Below, piece after piece: positions 33,318-41,711 of a DNA stretch of 64,000 nt. The number at the start of each line of letters is the position of its first letter. Position 1 is the stretch's first letter. Position numbers and translations under genes: made by a program. Source of the DNA: Halobacillus litoralis (GTDB taxonomy: Bacteria; Bacillota; Bacilli; Bacillales; Halobacillaceae); the NCBI RefSeq assembly GCF_009856445.1, contig NZ_WMFA01000013.1, positions 27,109-91,108 of the forward strand. Direction: 5' to 3'. Below the pieces are notes generated by a model, which was not told where the DNA came from, did no database searches, and was given only the letters and a program-made list of their open reading frames with translations.

Positions 33318-34301
33318 TTATTCAATCACTTCTTCGGCGTAGGTTGGATTAATGAGTTCCTCAGTGATTTTTTCAATATCCACATCTGACTTGATGACTT
33401 CTTCTTCCTGTAGCACATGGCCTGCTCCAAGAACGGTTTCTGTCAACGCGTCTCCTGGTACAGGATTCGATAAATCATTCCTTTCCAGACTCTTCTTCGC
33501 GACTTCCAAATCCAATCCCGCTTCTTCAGCAAGGATTTTTGCTGCTTTGTCTGGATTTTCAACCGTCCACTTTCTTGCTTTTTCATAAGCTTCAATGACT
33601 TGTTTAACGACTTCGGGATGCTCCTTGGCATAATCCGAGCGCACGTTTAATGTTCCGTAAGTATTGAACTCCGGCTTCCGGTAGAAAAGTTCAGCGCCGC
33701 CCTCCAATTCATTCCGGGCCATATGAGGGTCGAGTCCTGCCCATGCATCAACATTTCCATTAGCCAGTGCCGTTGCTCCTTCAGGGTGCTGCAGGTTCAC
33801 AAGCTCAATGTCATCCGTAGAAAGCCCGTGATCCTTCAATGCGCGGACTAAGAAAATGTAAGGGTCCGTTCCGAGCGTCGCCGCCACCTTCTTCCCTTTC
33901 AAATCTTCCACAGAAGATATTCCGGAATCAGGGTTCGTAACGAGTGCCGTCCATTCTGGCTTGGAATATAGATAAATGGATTCGACAGGAGCATTGTTCG
34001 CTTTTGCCATGAGAGCTGCTGCACCGGCAGTCGAACCGAAGTCAACACTGCTGGAATTCAGGAATTCAAGAGCTTTGTTACTTCCCTGACTGAGGACCCA
34101 TTCCACTTCGATCCCTTCACTTTCAAAGACTTCTTCGGCGAATCCCTGCTCTTTCAATACAAGACTCGTGGGGGAGTAATACGCATAGTCGAGCGTCACT
34201 TTGTCTGGTGAGCTACTCTCCCCTTCCGCATCTCCGGAACACCCGACCAAACCCACGGCTGCAAGTAATCCTATCGTCATGAATGTTTTCTTAAATCCCA
34301 T
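33318..34301 (-). CDS. ssuA: ABC transporter substrate-binding lipoprotein, SsuA type
   Basis: 327 residues. The signal peptide ends in the lipobox LVGC (C about 21), so the protein is lipid-anchored outside the membrane. LDYAYYSPTSLVLKEQGFAEEVFESEGIEVEWV and LKGKKVAATLGTDPYIFLVRAL are NMT1/SsuA-type periplasmic-binding motifs. It binds an aliphatic sulfonate or similar ligand for the ssuCB transporter. The gene is 27 bases after the sulfhydrylase fusion gene. Confidence 0.87.
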   Translation of the reverse strand: MGFKKTFMTIGLLAAVGLVGCSGDAEGESSSPDKVTLDYAYYSPTSLVLKEQGFAEEVFESEGIEVEWVLSQGSNKALEFLNSSSVDFGSTAGAAALMAKANNAPVESIYLYSKPEWTALVTNPDSGISSVEDLKGKKVAATLGTDPYIFLVRALKDHGLSTDDIELVNLQHPEGATALANGNVDAWAGLDPHMARNELEGGAELFYRKPEFNTYGTLNVRSDYAKEHPEVVKQVIEAYEKARKWTVENPDKAAKILAEEAGLDLEVAKKSLERNDLSNPVPGDALTETVLGAGHVLQEEEVIKSDVDIEKITEELINPTYAEEVIE

Positions 34302-34328
34302 CTTACACGCTCCTCTATGATTATTTTT

Positions 34329-36107
34329 TTAGATTTCACAGGCATACGTATCAATGGTTCCCCGTAAACGCTGGGCCTCTTTATACGTGCACCGGTTATG
34401 AACGACTTCAAGTCCTGCTTCACTTGCAATCTGGGCCGCCTTCGGTGAGATGACCCCTTCCTGTAGCCAAAAGACATCCGGCCTGATATCTGCCGCTTCC
34501 TTAGCAATTTCAATGGCTGCTTCCGGACTGCGAAACACTTGAACAACATCAACTTTAAATGGAATCGATCTCAGATCAGGATAGGCTTTCTCACCAAGGA
34601 CTTCTGTTTCCCGTGGATTTACAGGCACGATTTGGTATCCCATCCTCTGCATTTTTCTAGCTAGGCGATGACTCGGACGTGAAGGCTTTCCGCTCAATCC
34701 GACAACCGCTAAACGTTTGGGACGCGTTTCTCCATCTTCCTGGGTTTTGGAGGAGCTCAAGGCCCATTTGATGACACCTTCATCATTTTCAGTAATCGCC
34801 GTTTGTTCCGTTTCCCTTCCGGTCGCTTTAGCAATGGCACGATCAAGATCGTTGATCAAATCTTTGCTCGATTCAAGCCCTATGGATAAGCGGATCAATT
34901 CCTCTGTCACTCCACTTGCAGCTAGATCTTCGACGGATAACTGTTGATGAGTCGTGGAAGCGGGATGGATAATCAACGATTTCGCATCGCCGACGTTTGC
35001 TACATGTGACCAGAGTGAAATGTTGTTGATCACTTGTCTCCCGGCTTCCCGGCCGCCTTTAATGCCAAAGTTAACGATAGAACCATATCCTCCTTCAAGA
35101 TATCGAGTGGCTAACTCATGAGCCGGATGCGAGGGCAGGCCTGGATACGACACCCATTCCACATCGGGATGACCTTGTAAGTATTCTGCGATTTCCTGAG
35201 CATTGTCTCCATGCCGGGCGACACGCAAATGCAGTGTCTCCAAACCTTGCAATAACAAGAAGGCATTCTGAGGACTCAAACAAGAACCAAAGTCACGAAG
35301 CAGCTGGACACGCAATTTCGTGATATAAGCAAGCGTTCCGAAATCGGCGGTATAGACGATTCCGTTATAACTATCATCAGGCTCTGTGAAAACGGGATAC
35401 TTACCGTTACCCCAATCGAACTGTCCCCCGTCTACGACAACTCCTCCAATGGCCGTTCCGTGGCCGCCGATCCATTTCGTTGCGGAATGGATGACAATAT
35501 CGGCCCCGTATTCAATAGGCCGGCATGTATAAGGGGTGGCGAATGTATTATCAATCAAAAGCGGAAGGCCATGATCATGAGCGACAGCCGCTACCTTTTC
35601 AATATCCAGCACATGAAGACTTGGATTACCAATGGTTTCAGCGAAGACCGCTTTCGTTCGCTCTGTAATCGCTTTGCGGAAATTTTCCGGTTCCTCCGGA
35701 TCAACAAAGTGAACTTTAATGCCATATCGCGGTAAAGTGTTAGCGAATAAATTATAGGTGCCGCCATACAGGTTTGCCGCTGCAACCACTTCATCTCCAG
35801 ATCCTGCGATATTCAGAATGGATAAAGCAATGGCGGACATCCCGGAAGCTGTCGCAACAGAAGCGACCCCACCTTCCAAGAGGGCCATCCTTTTTTCGAA
35901 AACATCAACAGTCGGGTTTCCGATCCGGGAATAGATGTTTCCAGGCTCATCAAGGGCAAATAGGCTCTGCGCATGTTCTGTGTCATGGAAGACATAAGAA
36001 GTCGTTTGATAAATCGGCACCGCCCGAGATCCCGTCGTTGGATCTGGTGATTGTCCTCCGTGTAAAGAAATCGTATCTACATCATAGCTTTCAAATGAAT
36101 TTGTCAT
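34329..36107 (-). CDS. O-acetylhomoserine sulfhydrylase (MetY) fused to a CoA-binding domain
   Basis: 592 residues. Residues 1 to about 430 are a Cys/Met-metabolism PLP enzyme with SRIGNPT, DNTFATPY and the Schiff-base lysine K211 in IHSATKWIGGHG. The DFGSCLSPQNAFLLLQGLETLHLR and SLIIHPASTTHQQL blocks are those of MetY, which makes homocysteine (or methionine from methanethiol) from O-acetylhomoserine. After a charged linker, residues about 463-592 are a YccU-like CoA-binding Rossmann domain (KRLAVVGLSGKPSRPSHRLA, VVQVFRSPEAA, HNRCTYKEAQRL). MetY proteins are normally about 430 residues, so the fusion is unusual. It is first in the operon behind a SAM-I riboswitch. Confidence 0.88.
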   Translation of the reverse strand: MTNSFESYDVDTISLHGGQSPDPTTGSRAVPIYQTTSYVFHDTEHAQSLFALDEPGNIYSRIGNPTVDVFEKRMALLEGGVASVATASGMSAIALSILNIAGSGDEVVAAANLYGGTYNLFANTLPRYGIKVHFVDPEEPENFRKAITERTKAVFAETIGNPSLHVLDIEKVAAVAHDHGLPLLIDNTFATPYTCRPIEYGADIVIHSATKWIGGHGTAIGGVVVDGGQFDWGNGKYPVFTEPDDSYNGIVYTADFGTLAYITKLRVQLLRDFGSCLSPQNAFLLLQGLETLHLRVARHGDNAQEIAEYLQGHPDVEWVSYPGLPSHPAHELATRYLEGGYGSIVNFGIKGGREAGRQVINNISLWSHVANVGDAKSLIIHPASTTHQQLSVEDLAASGVTEELIRLSIGLESSKDLINDLDRAIAKATGRETEQTAITENDEGVIKWALSSSKTQEDGETRPKRLAVVGLSGKPSRPSHRLARKMQRMGYQIVPVNPRETEVLGEKAYPDLRSIPFKVDVVQVFRSPEAAIEIAKEAADIRPDVFWLQEGVISPKAAQIASEAGLEVVHNRCTYKEAQRLRGTIDTYACEI

Positions 36108-36195
36108 GATGGTTTCCTCCCCAAATAAGTTTCCTATTCTTATAAAAATAGTTGGTTTTAAGCGTGCATAAAGGTCCTTGATCTCTTTCCGAACA

Positions 36196-36229
36196 GCAAA
36201 AAACCCTCTTCCAAATAAGAAGAGGGTTT
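36196..36229 (-). terminator. S-box-controlled terminator
   Basis: AAACCCTCTTC/GAAGAGGGTTT stem followed on the minus strand by TTTTTTGC. Its 5' arm CCTCTTCTTAT can instead pair with ATAAGAGGAGG at the 3' end of the aptamer (one G-U pair), giving the antiterminator expected of a SAM-I switch. Confidence 0.9.
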
Positions 36230-36242
36230 GTCATTTCGGTTC

Positions 36243-36359
36243 CTCCTCTTATCTGCCAGATCAATCTGATCTGTAGGACTTGGCACCTTTTCAAACCGTT
36301 GTTTGAAGGTTGCCGGGCTTCACAGGGCCTATTCCCTCAGCCTCTCTTGATAAGAGATG
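36243..36359 (-). ncRNA. SAM-I (S-box) riboswitch
   Basis: Minus strand: CTCTTATCAAGAGAGGCTGAGGG, then GGCCC...GAAGCCCGGCAACC, AAGGTGCCAAGTCCTACAG and GATCTGGCAGATAAGAG, the complete S-box core with its P1 stem CTCTTATC/GATAAGAG. With the terminator at 36196 it should shut off the sulfhydrylase-transporter-ligase operon when SAM is plentiful. Confidence 0.96.
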
Positions 36360-36428
36360 TATGCAGTTGATTGATTATGTTGTGAATTATAACGGATAAG
36401 AATCAGAAAAGTCAATCTTTTTTAAAAA

Positions 36429-37574
36429 TTAATTTTCTGAAGCTTCTATTGCTCTTTTCAGCTGATCGATAATATCTTCATGATCTTCAATTCCGATGGA
36501 AAGACGAATCACATAATCATTGATGCCGATTTTCTCGCGCTCAGCGTTCGATAACGCACGGTGAGATGTACGGACAGGATAAGAAACCGTCGTTTCTACT
36601 CCCGCCAGCGTAGGAGCAATCTTCACCCATCCAAGTGAACGGAAGAACGCCTCTATGTCAATCGAATCATTAAGTTCGATGGTCACAATGGCTCCGTTTC
36701 CTTTTTCCGATACCTTATCAGGATAATAGACGGTCCGGACCGCGCCATAGTCATTCAGGGCGGTTGCTACCTGTTTTGCATTGTATGATTGCTTCTTCAT
36801 TCTAAGACCTAAAGTTTTGGCTCCGCGTTGTGTAAGCCATGCTTCGAACGGGCTTAGATTCGCACCAAATGTGACAATCTTCTGGGTCGCGGCCTGAATC
36901 AAATCCTCATTCCCGACCAGCACTCCACATGTCACATCACTATGACCACCAATATACTTCGTCCCACTATGGACGACAAGATCGACGCCATCCGTGTAAG
37001 GCTGTAATAAGTACGGGGTGGCGAACGTATTATCAACCATCGTTTTCACATTCTTTTGACGAGCCAGGTTGACTAAGCCTTCTAAATCTTCCACACGCAA
37101 AAAAGGATTGGAAATCGATTCCGTATAGAGAAGATTCGTTTGATCCGTCATCGCTTCTGAAACGTCGTCTAAATTTGAAAAAGAAACCATCGTTACATCA
37201 ATGCCGAACGCAGGAAGTTCTTTGGTGATCAACTTGTGTGATCCCCCATAAACATCTTCTGCTGCAACGATATGATCCCCAGGTTTGGCCACCGCGAGAA
37301 TGCCGGCAAGAATAGCTGACATTCCAGAGGAAGATGCCACTCCAGCTGGTGCTTCTTCCAGTTCCGCAATGGTTCCTGCCAGTTCATCTGTATTAGGGTT
37401 CCTCTCTCTTGTATATAGATAAGGGCTGTCTCCCTCATAATAACTTTCCAAATGATCCAAGTCTTTGAAAGTAAAGGCGGACGTCTGGTAAATCGGGGTA
37501 CTTTTGCTGTTCGGGACAAGACGTTGATCCGCTTTATGGTGTACGATCCTCGTATCAAATGATGTATTCGTCAT
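36429..37574 (-). CDS. Cystathionine gamma-synthase/lyase family PLP enzyme
   Basis: 381-residue trans-sulfuration enzyme. YTRERNPNTDELA, DNTFATPYLLQP and the PLP lysine K206 in VHSGTKYIGGHSD are clear. The C-terminal AGVETTVSYPVRTSHRALSN and VIRLSIGIEDHEDIIDQL are standard. The motifs do not separate cystathionine gamma-synthase (MetI), beta- or gamma-lyase (MetC, MccB) or methionine gamma-lyase. It is upstream of, and not under, the S-box at 36243, so its control is separate. GAGGAG precedes the ATG. Confidence 0.85.
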   Translation of the reverse strand: MTNTSFDTRIVHHKADQRLVPNSKSTPIYQTSAFTFKDLDHLESYYEGDSPYLYTRERNPNTDELAGTIAELEEAPAGVASSSGMSAILAGILAVAKPGDHIVAAEDVYGGSHKLITKELPAFGIDVTMVSFSNLDDVSEAMTDQTNLLYTESISNPFLRVEDLEGLVNLARQKNVKTMVDNTFATPYLLQPYTDGVDLVVHSGTKYIGGHSDVTCGVLVGNEDLIQAATQKIVTFGANLSPFEAWLTQRGAKTLGLRMKKQSYNAKQVATALNDYGAVRTVYYPDKVSEKGNGAIVTIELNDSIDIEAFFRSLGWVKIAPTLAGVETTVSYPVRTSHRALSNAEREKIGINDYVIRLSIGIEDHEDIIDQLKRAIEASEN

Positions 37575-37633
37575 CGTTCGTCTCCTCTCTCTATCACTTA
37601 ATCAGAAATTATATAGAATAAGCTTGAATATTG

Positions 37634-38233
37634 TCAAAGTTTTGCGACATATTCCCTGATCGCATGAAAGGTGTACCGTTCATACCCTTTTTCATGTGGG
37701 ACAAGATTCTTACGCGTCACTTCTTTTTCCTCACCACTAAGAATAGAGACCGCCTTCACGATTTGGCGTGTATCCTTCAAACCTTCCAAATCGTCCAGTG
37801 GAACGGAAACGATGTCCTGCACCTCTTCTCCAATGGTAAAGGTCCTGTCATTTGTCCAAGGGAAGAGGTAAATGCGGCAAATCTCCCGGTCTATGAGCCC
37901 ACCTTCCTTCAGCTCCTCCTTGAAATCTCCTTGGTGAACTAAATCCCCAGGTACTACTGTCAAACCGACTTCCTCCTCGATTTCCCGGACACCCGCCATC
38001 AGCACGTCCTCTCCCGCTTCTATATGCCCAGCAGCAGTAATATCAAACAAGCCCGGGAAGTCCTTTTTGTGATCTGCTCTTTGTTGAAGCAATAAATGGA
38101 TCGTTTCACCTTCCTTGTGGACCATCCAGCAATGGAAGGTTTCATGCCAATCGCCGTCCTTATGTACTTTTTCCCTCTCTTTTATTCCATACGGACGTCC
38201 GCTTTTATCAAAAATCGTCAACATTTCTGCCAT
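37634..38233 (-). CDS. NUDIX hydrolase, IPP-isomerase-like (YfcD type)
   Basis: 199 residues. The Nudix box is GHIEAGEDVLMAGVREIEEEVGL, which coordinates the metal for pyrophosphate hydrolysis. The N-terminal MLTIFDKSGRPYGIKEREKVHKDGDWHETFHCWMV stretch resembles the YfcD/isopentenyl-diphosphate isomerase-like branch. The substrate is not predictable. GGGAGGAG precedes the ATG. It is 59 bases upstream of the PLP enzyme on the same strand and could share its transcript. Confidence 0.82.
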   Translation of the reverse strand: MAEMLTIFDKSGRPYGIKEREKVHKDGDWHETFHCWMVHKEGETIHLLLQQRADHKKDFPGLFDITAAGHIEAGEDVLMAGVREIEEEVGLTVVPGDLVHQGDFKEELKEGGLIDREICRIYLFPWTNDRTFTIGEEVQDIVSVPLDDLEGLKDTRQIVKAVSILSGEEKEVTRKNLVPHEKGYERYTFHAIREYVAKL

Positions 38234-38420
38234 ACGTATCTCCTCCCATCTGCCAGCCTACAGCACATTCTCCCTCAACCTCTCAGAAAGAAAATAGCTC
38301 AGAGCTTGACACTCTGAGCGTGAGGCATTCCTAAGGAAATATTTTTGATATTAATACCCTCAAGGAACCCCTTAAAGGGTCAGAATCTCAAGAATGATAA
38401 TGGTGGCAATCACTTCAACT

Positions 38421-38513
38421 CTAATATTTTCCCTTTTCCTTCCTTACGAAAAGAAAGCAGGTGACTCCACCAAAGAATAACAAAAAGACAGGAGGCAAGT
38501 ACATAAAGGACAT
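38421..38513 (-). CDS. Possible 30-residue membrane peptide
   Basis: An ATG 11 bases after the GGDEF/EAL stop codon opens a 30-codon frame: MSFMYLPPVFLLFFGG, more hydrophobic residues (VTCFLFV) and a basic tail RKEKGKY. AAAAAGGACAAGG precedes it. One membrane helix with a basic end is a believable small protein, but there is no independent support. The rest of the stretch to 38234 contains only a weak GCTCAGAG/CTCTGAGC hairpin. Confidence 0.3.
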   Translation of the reverse strand: MSFMYLPPVFLLFFGGVTCFLFVRKEKGKY

Positions 38514-38524
38514 CCTTGTCCTTT

Positions 38525-40666
38525 TTAGTTATTTACAAGACTTGCCGGTACAGGTTTACTGAAGTAATAGCCTTGGTATTCATAGCAGCCTTTTTGTTTT
38601 AAGTATGAAATATGCTCCCTCGTTTCCACACCTTCAGCAATGACTTGCAGCCCCAGACTTTTCGCCATACTGATGATAGCATTGACGATTGGCACGTCTT
38701 TCCCCCGTTCACTGATTTGATTGATGAACGACCGATCGATTTTAATCGCATCCACTGGCAGCCGATTCAAGTAACTAAGGGAAGAAAACCCGACACCGAA
38801 GTCATCCAAATGGACTTGAATTCCTTTTTCCCTCAACCCGTTTAACGTGTCTATGCTTCTATCAAAATCTTGAAGGACCATGGTTTCTGTAATTTCTAGA
38901 ATCAGACTTTGAGGTGGAAGCCCGGAGACATTAAGAGCATGGAGCACTTTTCCTGGGAGGTTCAGGTCTTTAAATTGCTGGGCAGACAAATTCACCGATA
39001 TTTTCAAGTCCGGCCTTCGATCTTCGACCTGCCATCTCCTTGTTTGTAGACAAGCTTCTTGCAACACCCATTCCCCGATTTCTATAATCATCCCTGATTC
39101 TTCAGCCAGGCTGATGAAATAATGAGGAGATAACAACCCGTAATCCGGGTGGTTCCAGCGGATGAGTGATTCATAGCCGATCACCCTCGACGTTCTCCCG
39201 CACACTTGCGGTTGATAATGAAGCTCAAACTGACTTTTATCAAGAGCATGATGAAGGGACTGCTTCAAATGGAGCTCTTCTCTCATCTGCTCACTCATCT
39301 TTTCTTCATAAACCGCATAGCGGTTTTTCCCATTTCTCTTTGCTTTGTGCATCGCGGCATCTGCATGGCGTAATAGCGTTTCTCCACTGTAATGACCTCG
39401 GATACGGGACTTGGTGAACGTGACACCGATACTCACCGTATTGTAGAATTCTTTTTCTCCAATAAGAAAGGGGCGTCTCATCGAATGGATAACGTGGTCA
39501 CTGATTTCCTCTAGCTCTTCGAGGGTCTGTACATGTTTGAGAAGGACAACAAATTCATCACTGCTGATTCGCGAAATCACTGCATCATGCTGAGCGAATG
39601 TCTGCCTCAAATAACGGGAGAACTGACGAAGCAGCTCATCGCCTTTGGCATGCCCCCATGAGTCATTGATCATTTTAAAATTGTCAATGTCGATGAGTAA
39701 GAGAGCCATGTTGTTCTCCTTTTCATTCTTGGATTGAATTTCATCTCCAAGAATCCCTGACAGATAAGTGCGCGTTATGAGTCCAGTCAAAGGGTCGTAC
39801 TGAGACAACATCTCAAGCTTTTTCTCCGCCTGCATTCGGGATAGTTCATTCGCTGTCCGATCGGCAAAAATTTGAAAAAGAGCCTTACTCAATGGACCGC
39901 TGGTTTGTGTCTGATTATCCATGATCGCAAGGATCCCGATCACATCTCCATCTGAGTTAAGCAGCGCTTTGCCAAGATAACTCTTCACTCCGTAATCTCT
40001 AATCAGGATATCTCCTGGGAACAGTCTCCCTACATCTTTAGGATAATAACATTCATGAGTCCTCATAATTTGCTCAAAAGGTGTATCTTTTACCGAATAA
40101 TGAAGCCCGGAACTAATCTCTCCTTTGTGAGATAAGGAAATAGCTGTCACTTCACTTTTAGCTTCTCCTGTCAATTCTCCAACCAGCACGGTTTCCACTC
40201 CAAGAACAGAGGATAAATACTCCACGAGAAAATCAAAAAAGTCTTGTCCATTGTAGGAAAGGAATGCATCACCGATCTCTACTACCGCTTTTTTTATCCG
40301 GTCCAATTCTTCAATATAAGCAGAATCAGGGGCCCCTGTACCTGTATATCCAATGATGGATCCATTCTCATCAAAAAAAGGCGTGACAATGTCCTTCATC
40401 CATTCGTAGGTCCCATTATTCAACAAACGATAATTCATATAAAAAAAATGACGATTCTTCGTCATCGCATGATGGTCTAGATGGGCTACATCATCCTTAT
40501 GTATGAACCGCATTAAACCCTGCTTGTTCAACACGGTTGAATCCAGGTTCCATTGATCTTTCAATCTTTCACTCACATAGATGTTTTCTTTTTCAATATC
40601 AAAGAACCATATAGGGATGGAAAGCTGCTTAAGTGTATCCCAGGGATGATCTATTATCCGAGCCAT
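38525..40666 (-). CDS. PAS-GAF-GGDEF-EAL cyclic-di-GMP protein (degenerate GGDEF)
   Basis: About 713 residues. It has an N-terminal PAS domain (about 15-115), a GAF domain (about 125-280), a GGDEF domain whose active-site motif reads SSDEF (near 370), and an EAL domain beginning GYESLIRWNHP (near 500). The EAL domain keeps SVNLSAQQF, EITETMVL, HLDDFGVGFSSLSYL, AIKIDRSFI and VIAEGVET, so c-di-GMP phosphodiesterase activity is plausible. The altered GGDEF is probably inactive or regulatory. No membrane segment is seen. The ATG at 40666 is preferred, with AGGTG upstream. Confidence 0.87.
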   Translation of the reverse strand: MARIIDHPWDTLKQLSIPIWFFDIEKENIYVSERLKDQWNLDSTVLNKQGLMRFIHKDDVAHLDHHAMTKNRHFFYMNYRLLNNGTYEWMKDIVTPFFDENGSIIGYTGTGAPDSAYIEELDRIKKAVVEIGDAFLSYNGQDFFDFLVEYLSSVLGVETVLVGELTGEAKSEVTAISLSHKGEISSGLHYSVKDTPFEQIMRTHECYYPKDVGRLFPGDILIRDYGVKSYLGKALLNSDGDVIGILAIMDNQTQTSGPLSKALFQIFADRTANELSRMQAEKKLEMLSQYDPLTGLITRTYLSGILGDEIQSKNEKENNMALLLIDIDNFKMINDSWGHAKGDELLRQFSRYLRQTFAQHDAVISRISSDEFVVLLKHVQTLEELEEISDHVIHSMRRPFLIGEKEFYNTVSIGVTFTKSRIRGHYSGETLLRHADAAMHKAKRNGKNRYAVYEEKMSEQMREELHLKQSLHHALDKSQFELHYQPQVCGRTSRVIGYESLIRWNHPDYGLLSPHYFISLAEESGMIIEIGEWVLQEACLQTRRWQVEDRRPDLKISVNLSAQQFKDLNLPGKVLHALNVSGLPPQSLILEITETMVLQDFDRSIDTLNGLREKGIQVHLDDFGVGFSSLSYLNRLPVDAIKIDRSFINQISERGKDVPIVNAIISMAKSLGLQVIAEGVETREHISYLKQKGCYEYQGYYFSKPVPASLVNN

Positions 40667-40779
40667 TCCGTTCACCTACTCCAAAAAATTTATTCCCCTC
40701 TTCCTAAATATCGGAAAATTAGAACTAAAGTTTAATCCTTTTTTCGCGAGGAAAACTACCTAAAAAGGAGGAAGTATCT

Positions 40780-40950
40780 ATGAAGCAGAAGAAACAAAGA
40801 CGAGGGACTGTTGAGCAGTCAAATGAAATGGCGCAAGTGTTCAATCGTAAATTGAGCTACAACCAATCTTTTTCCCATCAAACGGATGATACAGAGGTCC
40901 ATTCTGAAAGCGAAGCTCTCTATCATCATTATTCCGATGATGAAGATTAA
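40780..40950 (+). CDS. Small hydrophilic hypothetical protein
   Basis: 56 residues from an ATG with AAAAGGAGG correctly spaced. It has a basic start (MKQKKQRRGT), a middle rich in polar residues and a strongly acidic, histidine-containing end (ALYHHYSDDED). No membrane segment. The stop codon runs directly into a perfect terminator, so this is a complete transcription unit. I do not recognise the family; size and composition are reminiscent of small spore-associated proteins, but this is only an impression. Confidence 0.65.
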   Translation: MKQKKQRRGTVEQSNEMAQVFNRKLSYNQSFSHQTDDTEVHSESEALYHHYSDDED

Positions 40951-40983
40951 AAAAGTGATCTCGTTAACGAGATCACTTTTTTT
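40950..40983 (+). terminator. Terminator of the 56-residue gene
   Basis: AGTGATCTCGTT and AACGAGATCACT form a fully palindromic stem with A run before and TTTTTTT after. Confidence 0.9.
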
Positions 40984-41108
40984 GTTCCATCAACCCGTAA
41001 TGACCGAAAATTCTGTTATCATATGAGTGGAACGCCTATATTTTTCACAAAAATCTCCAGAATGCTGTGATTATAGATACGTTATTAAAGGATATGGCAG
41101 GTTTATTA

Positions 41109-41300
41109 AAGAATCAGTTTCGAGACTTTTGTTGAGTGGATGGGGCTGCGGGGAATCACTCGCTTTCCGCGGGAGCGCGATGAGCCTCCTCAGGCTGACG
41201 CCTTGCCGGGTCTCACCAAGCACTTTTTTCCCGCAGGAGTCTCGCCAATCCCCTCCGCCCTTTAACCAAGGAAGATTCTCGAAACCACTTCTTGAAAAAT
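41109..41300 (+). repeat. Intergenic repeat, locus 3, type-1 copy
   Basis: Matches 27711-27904 along its length in the same orientation. It is bounded by AGTTTCGAGA and TCTCGAAACC, with GGGGCTGCGGGGAATCACTC, GCTTTCCGCGGGAGCGC, GAGCCTCCTCAGGCTGACG and CCCGCAGGAGTCTCGCCA inside. It lies in the 761-base gap between the 56-residue gene and the 480-residue gene, which otherwise shows no feature. Confidence 0.85.
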
Positions 41301-41430
41301 CAGCTGTATGAAATTATGGTAAGTGGATAATATTAACTCCCCGCGTGAGTATTCAGACCTTAAAAGCATGATAGAAATGGCTTTATGCCTTCTTAGGAGA
41401 GGAAGAGCAGGAGCTCTAATTCTCCGTACA

Positions 41431-41637
41431 GGGGTTCGTTTCACCTTACATGAGATGGGGTGGTTGGGAAGCTGCGAGACTCCCGTGGGAGGAAAGAGAT
41501 AGGCGAGATCCCACAGGGCGTAGCCCGAGGAAGCTCGCCACTCCCCCACAGGAAAGCGAGTTGCTTCCCAGCCACCCCCGACGCTCAACCCAGGCAACGA
41601 ACCCAGAAACATCTCTAAATTGAGCCTTCAACAATCG
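41431..41637 (-). repeat. Intergenic repeat, locus 3, type-2 copy (inverted)
   Basis: Nearly identical to 28031-28236 in the GGTGGTTGGGAAGCTGCGAG, GACTCCCGTGGGAG, AGGCGAGATCCC, CGAGGAAGCTCG and CTTCCCAGCCACCCC blocks. It is inverted relative to the type-1 copy 130 bases to its left. The spacer is unlike the one at locus 2. Confidence 0.83.
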
Positions 41638-41711
41638 GGAGCTTATGCGAAAAAAGACAGAGATTTAAGGATAGAATTAAGAAACAAACCAAAAGAAAGG
41701 GTTATTTACAT

